Source: Algoriphagus halophilus (lineage in GTDB: Bacteria; Bacteroidota; Bacteroidia; Cytophagales; Cyclobacteriaceae). From it: 64,000 nucleotides of DNA. The notes under the pieces are model-generated. The model saw nothing but the letters and a program-made list of their open reading frames with translations, was not told the DNA's origin and did no database searches. The position numbers and the translations under genes were made by a program. Below, in pieces: positions 26,285 through 34,089 of the stretch (its first letter is position 1; every line of letters starts with the position of its first letter). The stretch covers positions 620,001 to 684,000 of the forward strand of contig NZ_FSRC01000001.1 in NCBI RefSeq assembly GCF_900129785.1, read 5' to 3'.

Positions 26285-26701
26285 TTAGCAATTATCTAAA
26301 AAGCCGTGTCTTAACATATATTCAACAATATCGTGCATTCCTCTTTTTTGTAGTTCTGCAATTAATACTCTTGGTGGTGGCCAATTACTCATATAGGGAT
26401 TTGCGTCTGCACCAGTGTAAAGCCCTCCGCCAACACCTTTATAAAGTCCACCGCCAACACCTGTGTAAAGTCCGCCACCAACGCCAGTATAAAGCCCTCC
26501 ACCTACACCTGTGTAAAGTCCACCGCCAACACCTGTATATAATCCACCACCTACACCAGTGTACATTCCACCACCAACGCCTGTATACATTCCACCACCA
26601 ACACCGGTATAAGCACCGCCTCCAACACCAGTATAAAGTCCGCCACCAACGCCAGTGTATAGTCCACCACCGACACCTGTATATCTATTTCTTGGCCACA
26701 T
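26285..26701 (-). CDS. Octapeptide-repeat protein (YTGVGGGx)11
   Basis: 138 residues: MWPRNR, eleven copies of Tyr-Thr-Gly-Val-Gly-Gly-Gly-(Leu/Ala/Met) (one with Lys for Thr), then 'YTGADANPYMSNWPPPRVLIAELQKRGMHDIVEYMLRHGFLDNC'. The repeat is 24 bp at DNA level with many synonymous differences, showing that the peptide is under selection. No signal peptide. I recall similar Tyr-Thr-Gly-Pro-Gly-Gly-Gly proteins in other bacteria, without known function. The NWPPR-like tail is probably the globular part. Confidence 0.75.
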   Translation of the reverse strand: MWPRNRYTGVGGGLYTGVGGGLYTGVGGGAYTGVGGGMYTGVGGGMYTGVGGGLYTGVGGGLYTGVGGGLYTGVGGGLYTGVGGGLYKGVGGGLYTGADANPYMSNWPPPRVLIAELQKRGMHDIVEYMLRHGFLDNC

Positions 26702-27080
26702 ATTTTTTTGTTTTTTAGTTTATTTATTTATGTCTGTTTAGTTGTCCACTATAATTGCACCTAACATCTATATATGCGCATTGCGCATATATCCTTTATA
26801 TTTAAAAGGTGAGATTTGTTTTTTAAGTGTATGTAAATCAGTGGCTTAATAAAACTTATCCGACAATAAATGTTTGTTGTCGTTTGTTGTCGGCTCAATC
26901 CACTTTTTGTCTAATTAAAAAATCAATCACAGTCTTATTAGTTTAGTCGACTAAGAACGTGAAATCAATTCTTTCATACAATACCCAGTACAGGGTATTT
27001 TTTTGGTGAAACTTAGAATGGGTAGTTGGATACCTGAATTGGATATGGATTCGGTTTACTTGATTATAATGGGCCTTTAT
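26702..27080. other. Right end of the island, gene-free
   Basis: 379 bp. Contains the cassette start GCACCTAAC (26757-26765, reverse complement of 25736-25744), a 23-bp near-perfect palindrome with 11-bp arms ending in TGCGCA (26770-26792), a short CCGACAA/TTGTCGG hairpin near 26870-26893, and a terminator-like hairpin at 26980-27004. No gene is evident. The other half of a final attC site is not clearly recognisable. Confidence 0.55.
26980..27004 (+). terminator. Terminator-like hairpin without an upstream gene
   Basis: 7-bp stem AATACCC/GGGTATT (26980-26986, 26993-26999), 6-nt loop and a T run on the plus strand. No plus-strand gene lies upstream, so it may be a remnant of deleted island DNA. 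Confidence 0.5.
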
Positions 27081-28163
27081 CTATTCCCGAATCTTCAAAA
27101 TATGACAAACAGTTCTGTCTTTTCCTTCTAGATTCCAACCTGAAGGAGCAAAGAGATAGGCAGGTTTCCCATTCATCATCAAGACTTTTGGACGCTCAAA
27201 CTTCGGGTCGGGACCATAGATCTTCCGAACTTGCTCTGGGTTGTATTCCTTGAAATAAGCAGGAATTAAGTCATAGGCCAAACTGGATTGATCCAGGCTA
27301 AAGTGAATCCCATCGGTGGATTCCCAAAGAATACCTCCTCCTTGAATTCCAGTATTTTCTCCATGATTATCTGTAGTGATCAAATAATGTTTCCCGTCCA
27401 TTGAAAAGGAGGAAGCATCTTCAATACTGGTTTTGTTATTGGTGATGGGCTCCCCATAAACCTGATAGGGGCCTTCTAGCTGATCCGAAATAGCAAGTCC
27501 AAATTCGCTGTGATTATTGACTCTTGCTTTAAAGTAAATATGATATTTATCGCCCACCTTCAACATGGTGGGATTCACCATGCCGTTTTGGGATTGTGCC
27601 ACCCAGCTATCAGGGAATAACTCAGGGGAAAGAATTAAACCGTTTTCCCCAACTTTTTTCCATGGACCATAGGGGGATTTGGAAACCAGCATGCCAGTCC
27701 CTTGATTTTTGGGATGGGGAGGCTGCATGTAATCTGAATTGGCAATGTACAGCAAGACATAGGTGTCCCCAAATTTCCTGATTTCAGGATTATGTGGTGC
27801 AAATCGATCCCAATCACCTTCTATCCCTGTTCCTTTGACTGCCACATCGGAAAAGGTATAGGTGCCTTCAGGACTATCTGCTACATAATGGGCGATTTCA
27901 GAGGACTTTCGCCAGGCAGGATCTACATTTTTCTCTGGCCACCTCGCTACAAATACATGGATTTTTCCATCCTCTCCCAGGATGGGAGCAGATCCCCAAA
28001 GGGTATAGTTTTCATCCTCAATCGTTGCTACGGTCCATTCCAACCTGGAAGCAAAGGAAGAGGGTTCGGCTTCTTGTACAGCAATTTTCTGGGCGTTAGT
28101 GGTGCTTCCAGCAAGAATTAGAAAACAAATGACTTGAAGCAAAATGCTTGGAGTGAACTTCAT
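27081..28163 (-). CDS. Secreted GH43-like five-bladed propeller glycosidase
   Basis: 360 residues with signal peptide (about 1-24, ending TNAQ). Internal blade-like repeats ('LWGSAPILGEDGKIHVFVARWP', 'APHNPEIRKFGDTYVLLYIAN', 'NPTMLKVGDKYHIYFKAR', 'EDASSFSMDGKHYLITTDN') fit the five-bladed beta-propeller of the GH43/GH62/GH117 clan. Acidic residues in the blades could be catalytic, but I cannot assign the substrate. Lies upstream of nothing else on its strand; the GH13 gene above is 91 bp away, possibly the same transcript. Confidence 0.8.
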   Translation of the reverse strand: MKFTPSILLQVICFLILAGSTTNAQKIAVQEAEPSSFASRLEWTVATIEDENYTLWGSAPILGEDGKIHVFVARWPEKNVDPAWRKSSEIAHYVADSPEGTYTFSDVAVKGTGIEGDWDRFAPHNPEIRKFGDTYVLLYIANSDYMQPPHPKNQGTGMLVSKSPYGPWKKVGENGLILSPELFPDSWVAQSQNGMVNPTMLKVGDKYHIYFKARVNNHSEFGLAISDQLEGPYQVYGEPITNNKTSIEDASSFSMDGKHYLITTDNHGENTGIQGGGILWESTDGIHFSLDQSSLAYDLIPAYFKEYNPEQVRKIYGPDPKFERPKVLMMNGKPAYLFAPSGWNLEGKDRTVCHILKIRE

Positions 28164-28253
28164 GAATTTGGATTACAACAGGATTTATTTCCCAGTAGGG
28201 TCAAAAACTAAATTAGTAAAGCAATTCAATTGAAGGCTAACCATTGAAGGAAA

Positions 28254-29987
28254 TTAATTGACCTGTACAATCACTGCCTGATAAGGCAACAACTCAACAG
28301 TATTTCCCGAAACCTCCAGTTCTGGATAATTATTGATGATCAGCTGATCCAAGTTTCCGGGTTCAGAAAGGGTAATGGTAGACTTTTCTTCAGAAAAGTT
28401 AAGCAGAACCAGCATCTTCTCGCCGTCGAGGGTTCTAGTAAATGCATAAACGGTAGGATGCTCTTGTTGGAGTATCTCATAGTTTCCATAAACCAACACC
28501 GGATGATCTTTTCTGACTTGGGTCATTTTTCTAAAGTGATTCAAAATGCTATTCGGGTCCTTCTCCTGGGCTGCAACATTGATTTCATGGTAGTTTTCAT
28601 TCACTCGTTTCCAAGGAGTTCCTGTGGTAAATCCAGCATTTTTGGAATCATCCCATTGCATGGGAGTCCTGCCATTTTCCCTGGAGCTGTAATTCAGGAT
28701 TTCCATAAATTCTTCCATGTCTTTTCCTGCCGCTAAGGCTGCTTTGTATTTACCTTTGGCTTCCACATCCACATATTCTTCAATGGTTGGCATATCCATA
28801 TTGGTCATCCCTATTTCATCTCCATAGTAGGTATAAGGAGTGCCCCGCATACTGAGCAAGAAGGTATTCAGCATTTGAGTGGAAGGGGTGCGGAATTTCG
28901 GGTCGGGATTTCCAAAGCGATTGACCAATCGGGCATTGTCATGGTTGGAAAGGAAAATGGCAATCCATCCCTTATCGGCGAAGGCTTTGTCCCATCGGGT
29001 GAAGACCTCTTTAAAGTCAGCCAATTCATAGCCATCCGGAGTCCTGGACATGTCCACGTATTCAAAATGGTAGGCCATCTGCAGTTCCTGACGCTCTGCA
29101 TCCACTAGTTTATGGGCATCTTCAAAAGTACTGCCAGCACCCTCTGCTACTGCGAACACATCGTATTTCTCCAGAACTTCATGGTACATTTCTTTTAAAT
29201 ACTCATGGAGTTGGGGTCGCATTCCATACCATTTAATGAAATCTTTTTCATGGCCTTCCGGAAATTCAGGCCAGGTGGTGTCTTTGCTGGCAAATTGGAA
29301 GGCATCCATTCGGAACCCATCCACCCCTTTTTCCGCCCAAAATTTCATGATGTCATACACCTCTTGTCTAAGTTTGGGATTTTCCCAATTGAGGTCCGGT
29401 TGTTCTTCCGCAAAAGTATGGAGGTAATACGCATTGCTCAGGGAATCATATTCCCAAGCTCCATCCGGATCAAATAGACTGTAGCGATAGGGTGGCTCAC
29501 CCTTTTCTGCTGGCCACCAATGGTAATAATCCCGGTATGGGTTATCCCTGGAACTTCGGGATTGTTGAAACCATTCATGTTCAATGCTGCTATGGTTGAC
29601 CACCACATCCAACACAAACTTAATCCCACGCTGGTGGAAGCCATCCAGCATTTGCTGAAAGTCTTCCATTGTACCATACCTCGGCAGAATAGCCCGATAA
29701 TCGGCCACATCATACCCATTGTCTACAAGGGGAGATTCGAAAAAAGGGTTCATCCAAACCATCGTGACCCCTAAGCTTTCTATGTAATCCAGTTTTTCAA
29801 TGACCCCTTGAAAATCCCCAAATCCATCTCCGTTCGTGTCGTTGAAGCTTTGCGGATAGATTTGGTAGAGGATGCCTTCCTTCCACCAGGTTCTTTCAGT
29901 TTCAAAGATCGGTTCTTGGGTCTGGTTTTGTTTGGTACAGCCAAAAAACAAGAGGCTTGCTAGTAATCTCCATAGATAGTTCTTCAT
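28254..29987 (-). CDS. GH13 alpha-glucosidase/alpha-amylase family lipoprotein
   Basis: 577 residues from ATG-29987, chosen because it gives a lipoprotein signal (MKNYLWRLLASLLFFGC); 28 more in-frame codons upstream do not look like a protein start. TIM-barrel motifs: 'DVVVNHSS', nucleophile Asp228 in 'GFRMDAFQF', acid/base Glu282 in 'AVAEGAG', Asp350 in 'FLSNHDNARL'. Order and length fit oligo-1,6-glucosidase/trehalose-type GH13 enzymes. Probably cleaves alpha-linked oligosaccharides in the periplasm. Confidence 0.92.
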   Translation of the reverse strand: MKNYLWRLLASLLFFGCTKQNQTQEPIFETERTWWKEGILYQIYPQSFNDTNGDGFGDFQGVIEKLDYIESLGVTMVWMNPFFESPLVDNGYDVADYRAILPRYGTMEDFQQMLDGFHQRGIKFVLDVVVNHSSIEHEWFQQSRSSRDNPYRDYYHWWPAEKGEPPYRYSLFDPDGAWEYDSLSNAYYLHTFAEEQPDLNWENPKLRQEVYDIMKFWAEKGVDGFRMDAFQFASKDTTWPEFPEGHEKDFIKWYGMRPQLHEYLKEMYHEVLEKYDVFAVAEGAGSTFEDAHKLVDAERQELQMAYHFEYVDMSRTPDGYELADFKEVFTRWDKAFADKGWIAIFLSNHDNARLVNRFGNPDPKFRTPSTQMLNTFLLSMRGTPYTYYGDEIGMTNMDMPTIEEYVDVEAKGKYKAALAAGKDMEEFMEILNYSSRENGRTPMQWDDSKNAGFTTGTPWKRVNENYHEINVAAQEKDPNSILNHFRKMTQVRKDHPVLVYGNYEILQQEHPTVYAFTRTLDGEKMLVLLNFSEEKSTITLSEPGNLDQLIINNYPELEVSGNTVELLPYQAVIVQVN

Positions 29988-30177
29988 GCTCAATTGATCT
30001 GATGGGTCCAATGTTAATTTTTCAACAGAAGTAGTTCTAATCCAATTTATTATATACTCAGGATATCTCACCTAGTTTTCATTAATTTCGCTCATACTTT
30101 TAAAAGTTACTATTTCTCAGTTATTTTCTTTTAAAATCTGTGGGGGTTAAGAAGGGGGATTTAGGTGTGATTTTTAT

Positions 30178-30196
30178 TCAGGATTACAAATCCTGA
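30178..30196. repeat. REP-like palindrome, copy 3
   Basis: tcaggatt-aca-aatcctga with 8-bp perfect arms, in the gap between the divergent GH13 and SDR genes. Related to 12456-12478 and 16063-16081. Confidence 0.55.
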
Positions 30197-30353
30197 TTTT
30201 CGGTGTGAGATTGCGTTTTTGACAGCATTAAATCTGAATTTTTCATTGAGAATCAATCCTGATATTAAAGACGAAACTTTTATGGGGGGGATTTTGGAAT
30301 CATCCACGAACTGAATTCTCCTAAAATTTGTAAAATCAAAAAAGAACAGAAAA

Positions 30354-31115
30354 ATGAATATAAATAAGATAGCCCTTGTCACCGGCGGAAGCCGAGGATT
30401 GGGTAGAGATATGGCCATTCGTTTGGCAGAAAAAGGGAATGACCTGATTATTACCTACCATACCAATCTTGCTGCTGCCCAGGAGGTAGTTTCTGAAATT
30501 GAAAAATTAGGCCAAACTGCGAAAGCTTTGCAACTCGATACCAGTGATATCAAGAGCTTTGATGCATTTTTTACCATCCTCTTTGAATACCTGCAAAGCG
30601 AGAAGGAACGCACTAGCTTTGACTTCCTGATCAACAATGCTGGGACAGGCCTATACGTGCCCTTTCTGGAAACCACGGAAGCCATGTTTGATGAGATGAT
30701 GAATATCCACTTAAAAGGGGTGTATTTCCTGACCCAAAAGGCAGTTCCGTATTTGGCGGATGGAGGTAAAATCATCAATATTTCTTCCGGCCTGGCTCGA
30801 TTCAGTTTGCCAAATTCCTCAGCCTATGGAGCCATGAAAGGTGGAGTAGATGTGTTGACCCGCTATTTGGCGAAGGAATTGGCAGGAAGAAAGATCACTG
30901 CCAATGTAGTGGCACCCGGAGCGGTTGCCACAGAGTTTGGTGGGGGAGAAAACCGGGATAATGAGAAGAAAAGAACCTTGATAGCCGGTGCCACTGCCTT
31001 GGGTAGAGTAGGAGAAGCAGAAGATATCGGTGGAGTAGTTGCCTTCTTGTGTTCGGAAGATGCCCGTTGGATCAATGGTCAGCGGATAGAAATCTCTGGT
31101 GGGATTTTTCTATAA
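30354..31115 (+). CDS. SDR family NAD(P)-dependent oxidoreductase
   Basis: 253 residues, classical SDR. Cofactor motif TGGSRGLG (about 10-17), NNAG (about 94-97), catalytic Ser in 'INISSGLA', and YxxxK in 'SAYGAMKGG'. C-terminus 'WINGQRIEISGGI' is family-typical. Substrate not predictable; many close relatives are annotated as 3-oxoacyl-ACP reductase-like. Divergent from the GH13 gene. Confidence 0.93.
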   Translation: MNINKIALVTGGSRGLGRDMAIRLAEKGNDLIITYHTNLAAAQEVVSEIEKLGQTAKALQLDTSDIKSFDAFFTILFEYLQSEKERTSFDFLINNAGTGLYVPFLETTEAMFDEMMNIHLKGVYFLTQKAVPYLADGGKIINISSGLARFSLPNSSAYGAMKGGVDVLTRYLAKELAGRKITANVVAPGAVATEFGGGENRDNEKKRTLIAGATALGRVGEAEDIGGVVAFLCSEDARWINGQRIEISGGIFL

Positions 31116-31240
31116 TTTTCTGATGTAGGAAAAGTAGGCTAAAGAAGGTGGTTGAATTACCTATTCTTGCAATACCTGTCTATCGGGAGTTTTATAGCCT
31201 TCCGATAGGCGCTTGATTGTTATGATTTGGTTTTGAAAAA

Positions 31241-31753
31241 CTATCGGTGTTGATCTATTAAAATCAAATTTCCATCTGGGTCATAAAGCATTAAACTCGC
31301 CGGGCCACTGGTATTTTCATCTGCCTCAGAAGTCAAGTCTAAATTTTCACTTTTCAGGTGTTTTTGAATCTCTCTGACATCGTGAAATTCATCTATGTTT
31401 TGGGCATTTTCATCCCAACCCGGATTGAAAGTCAATATATTTCCTTCAAACATCCCTTGAAAAAGCCCAATTAGACAGTTTTCATTTTTCATGATCAAGT
31501 AATCTTTACTCGTTTCACCACCCAATTGTTCAAAGCCTAATTTCTCATAAAAAACTCTGGAAGATTCAAGGTCTTTCACACTTAGACTGATAGAAAAAGC
31601 ACCAAGTTTCAGATTCTCTTCTGGAAGTTGGACAGGGTTTGCAGGAGCCGTGGAATTGCTTTTAGTACTCTCTTTGAAGAGGAAGGAATGGGAATAGAAC
31701 CCTAATCCAAATACCATTAAAAAGCTCAGAATTTTTACTTGCATCTTTTCCAT
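31241..31753 (-). CDS. Exported VOC (glyoxalase-like) protein
   Basis: 170 residues from ATG-31753, picked because a signal-peptide-like segment follows at once (MEKMQVKILSFLMVFGLGF); earlier in-frame ATG codons add 26 residues of unlikely sequence. The VOC domain follows: 'GAFSISLSVKDLESSRVFYEKLGFEQLGG' and 'ASLMLYDPDGNLILIDQHR'. The role is unknown; export is unusual for VOC proteins. Convergent with the SDR gene; a weak 7-bp hairpin lies between at 31180-31208. Confidence 0.82.
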   Translation of the reverse strand: MEKMQVKILSFLMVFGLGFYSHSFLFKESTKSNSTAPANPVQLPEENLKLGAFSISLSVKDLESSRVFYEKLGFEQLGGETSKDYLIMKNENCLIGLFQGMFEGNILTFNPGWDENAQNIDEFHDVREIQKHLKSENLDLTSEADENTSGPASLMLYDPDGNLILIDQHR

Positions 31754-31966
31754 TAGATATAAACTTAAGTCTGAAATAAACCCTAAAAATCGATTTGTTT
31801 CCAAAAACTGATTTAAGAAGAGAAGGTACAAAAAGTAGGATAATGTCAGTCGTTAATGTCTTAAAATGAATATGTTGTGAGAAATGAAAAAGACGAAATA
31901 AACCAAGGTTTATCAGTGGTAGGTTGGGAGTTAAATAGGGGGGATTTTAGAAGTGAGCTGGATTAA

Positions 31967-32548
31967 TTAAGAGGCTAGAATTCGCTCTGCCATTTTCTTA
32001 TAGTTCTCCAAATCCGGAAGTGGCACATGTTCTTCCTTGGCCATTTCATCCCAGGTCCTCATTTTTAGGGATACTTCAAATAAAGGGTCGTTTTCAAATG
32101 CCGCTGCCTCGGAAGCATTCATTTTCCCTCCCTGAAACTCCAAGGTCTTTCTGCTGGCTTCGGATAATTTGTCAAAGTACTCCGGGAATTTATACGTGAG
32201 GTAGCGTTTTGCCTGTACATGGTTTTCCACCAGTTTGGCTACTTTCTCTGGAAACCCCAGGTCTCTCAAAAAGTCTCCCCCGATCTTCTCATGGCTTTTG
32301 ATGCCATATCCATCCATGGATTCAAAATTGCCCAGGTGCACACAAAGATGCCCGATATCATGAAAGAATGCTGCTAGAATCACCTCTTCCTCGTATCCCT
32401 CTTTTTCCGCAATCTGGGCAGATTGACACATATGTTCGATCTGTGATACAGGCTCACCAATGTAATCCTCTTCCCCATATTTCCGGTACAGGTCAAAAAC
32501 CAGTTCAATGCGTTTGGTTTTGGATTGGTTTGAATAGGTTGGTTTCAT
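31967..32548 (-). CDS. HD-domain oxygenase of the phosphonate-degradation type (PhnZ-like)
   Basis: 193 residues. 'GEPVSQIEHMCQSAQIAEKEGYEEEVILAAFFHDIGHL' provides the early His and the HD pair that in PhnZ bind a mixed-valence di-iron site; 'ENHVQAKRYL' supplies the later His. PhnZ-type enzymes cleave the C-P bond of hydroxylated aminoethylphosphonate. The divergent neighbour is a FAD oxidoreductase of the family repeatedly found with these genes (TIGR03364 type), which supports a phosphonate link. No C-P lyase, transporter or PhnY is in the window, so the exact substrate is uncertain. Confidence 0.8.
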   Translation of the reverse strand: MKPTYSNQSKTKRIELVFDLYRKYGEEDYIGEPVSQIEHMCQSAQIAEKEGYEEEVILAAFFHDIGHLCVHLGNFESMDGYGIKSHEKIGGDFLRDLGFPEKVAKLVENHVQAKRYLTYKFPEYFDKLSEASRKTLEFQGGKMNASEAAAFENDPLFEVSLKMRTWDEMAKEEHVPLPDLENYKKMAERILAS

Positions 32549-32727
32549 GTCTTTCTAGTTTATAAATACTAAATAACCTGTTGAAGGATTGCCTGCAAAA
32601 TCTGAAAGGTTAAGTTTAAATCAAGTCTCTATTAATTTAAGATTATTCAATCCCTAAAGGTTGAATAATCCCTAGAAGATTTGAATTTCATCCCTTAAGT
32701 TAATAAATAATTAACCTTATAAATAGT

Positions 32728-32755
32728 TTTGATACTGTACAAAAGTTTAATTTTG
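32728..32755 (+). promoter_or_regulatory. Putative Bacteroidota promoter in the divergent gap
   Basis: -33 TTTG (32728-32731) and -7 TAATTTTG (32748-32755, exact TAnnTTTG match), 16 bp apart, slightly short for the usual 17-23. It points toward the FAD oxidoreductase gene, 122 bp away, and is followed by a terminator hairpin before that gene. Confidence 0.5.
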
Positions 32756-32785
32756 CTAAACAATAATTGAGTTGGTTTTGAAAAT

Positions 32786-32822
32786 AAGGGGGCAAGTGTC
32801 TTGCACGAAGCTCCCTTTTTTT
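32786..32822 (+). terminator. Intrinsic terminator in the leader before the FAD oxidoreductase gene
   Basis: 8-bp stem with one G-T pair (32786-32793 with 32810-32817) and T7 tail (32816-32822); its loop contains a second small hairpin GCAAG-TGT-CTTGC (32792-32804) that competes with the main stem. No plus-strand gene lies upstream, so transcripts from the promoter at 32728-32755 would end here after about 60 nt unless read through. Confidence 0.6.
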
Positions 32823-32877
32823 AGCAGTAGAAAAATGATTATCGAATCAACACTGAATTTTTAATAAATTAAGGGAT

Positions 32878-34005
32878 ATGAGTTCAACTTCATCAGCAAT
32901 CGTCATTGGAGCCGGGATCGTAGGCTTATCTGTTACCCGTGCTTTGCAGGCCAAAGGGTGGAAAGTTACCGTCATAGAGCGGCATCCACAGGCTCAGGGA
33001 GCCTCTGTGCGGAATTTTGGAATGATATGGCCCATCGGACAGGCCCAAGGACCAGCCTATCAACGGGCCAAAAGAGCCCGTGAAATCTGGATCGACATGA
33101 GCCAAAAGGCGGAGTTTTTTGCGGAGAAAACAGGATCTCTTCACTTGGCTTATACGGATTTGGAAATGCAGGTGGTAGAGGAATATGTAGCTGCCATGAA
33201 AGGGGTGAAGTCCGCAGAGGCATTGACCCCCGAGCAGACCCAAAAAATAAGCCCAGCCACTAAATTGGATGGGTTGAAAGGAGCTTTGTGGTCGGATGAA
33301 GAAATGATTGTAGACCCGAGGGAAGCGGTGTTTAAGACTGCGAAATACCTGGATTCCTTGCCTGGAGTGGAGTTTATTTGGAATAAAGTTATTTCCAGAA
33401 TTGAAGAGAATACGGTGTACAGTGGACAGACTTCCTGGTCTGCAGACAAGGTGTTTGTTTGCTCTGGAGCGGATTTTGAAACCTTGTATCCTGAAGTATT
33501 TGCGGGGATTCCCATCACCAAATGCAAATTGCAAATGATGCGCTTGGTACAGCAGCCGGAGAATTGGAGGATAGGACCGCCATTGTGTGCAGGGTTGAGT
33601 TTTATCCATTACAAGGGATTTGAAGTAGCAGATTCCCTGTCAAAGCTTCGTGAAGTGTACCAACAGCAATTCCCGGAATTATTGGAATTGGGCATCCATG
33701 TGATGGTATCCCAAAATGGATTGGGGGAATTGACCATCGGGGATAGCCATGAATACGGCCTGAATTTGAGTCCATTTGACCAAACCCATATCAACGAGCT
33801 CATCATCAATTTCCTGAAAACCTTTGCCCAGTTTAAGGATTGGAGAATCGGCTCGGCCTGGCATGGCATTTATCCTAAAATGACCGATGGATCCATTGAT
33901 TTTGTAAGGGAAATAGATCAATATGTGACCATTGTCAATGGAGTAGGTGGGGCAGGCATGACCTTGTCATTTGGCTTGGGAGAAGAAGTCGTTGATCAAC
34001 TTTAA
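32878..34005 (+). CDS. FAD-dependent oxidoreductase (TIGR03364 type, phosphonate-associated)
   Basis: 375 residues of the DAO/glycine-oxidase fold. Rossmann motif 'AIVIGAGIVGLSVTRALQAKGWKVTVIER' at the N-terminus and the diagnostic 'ASVRNFGMIWPIGQ' after it. This family is repeatedly found next to HD-domain phosphonate oxygenases and has been linked to oxidation of N-substituted aminoethylphosphonates. Reaction here is inferred. C-terminus 'VNGVGGAGMTLSFGLGEEV' closes the FAD site. Divergent from the HD gene (329-bp gap with promoter and terminator). Confidence 0.85.
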   Translation: MSSTSSAIVIGAGIVGLSVTRALQAKGWKVTVIERHPQAQGASVRNFGMIWPIGQAQGPAYQRAKRAREIWIDMSQKAEFFAEKTGSLHLAYTDLEMQVVEEYVAAMKGVKSAEALTPEQTQKISPATKLDGLKGALWSDEEMIVDPREAVFKTAKYLDSLPGVEFIWNKVISRIEENTVYSGQTSWSADKVFVCSGADFETLYPEVFAGIPITKCKLQMMRLVQQPENWRIGPPLCAGLSFIHYKGFEVADSLSKLREVYQQQFPELLELGIHVMVSQNGLGELTIGDSHEYGLNLSPFDQTHINELIINFLKTFAQFKDWRIGSAWHGIYPKMTDGSIDFVREIDQYVTIVNGVGGAGMTLSFGLGEEVVDQL

Positions 34006-34089
34006 TGGTCCTCAAACCCTTTTAAGTAGTTAATTTTTTTCTGGAACGTAATTAATCAGTAGTTTTCCAGTTGTTTAGACCCAAAATTT

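Noticed and set aside
26370-26700. Regular 24-bp repeats that could look like a CRISPR array
   Set aside because: The repeats are contiguous with no spacers and encode an octapeptide in one frame with mostly third-codon variation, so they are coding.
26371-26718. Plus-strand frame rich in His, Gln and Leu over the octapeptide gene
   Set aside because: It is the antisense of the YTGVGGG repeats; no start signal or family pattern.
30161-30418. Minus-strand frame with a hydrophobic stretch between GH13 and SDR genes
   Set aside because: Overlaps the SDR start and a REP-like palindrome; low-complexity Phe/Ile run only.
31180-31208. Hairpin between the SDR and VOC genes as a terminator
   Set aside because: 7-bp stem with a long loop and no T run on either side.
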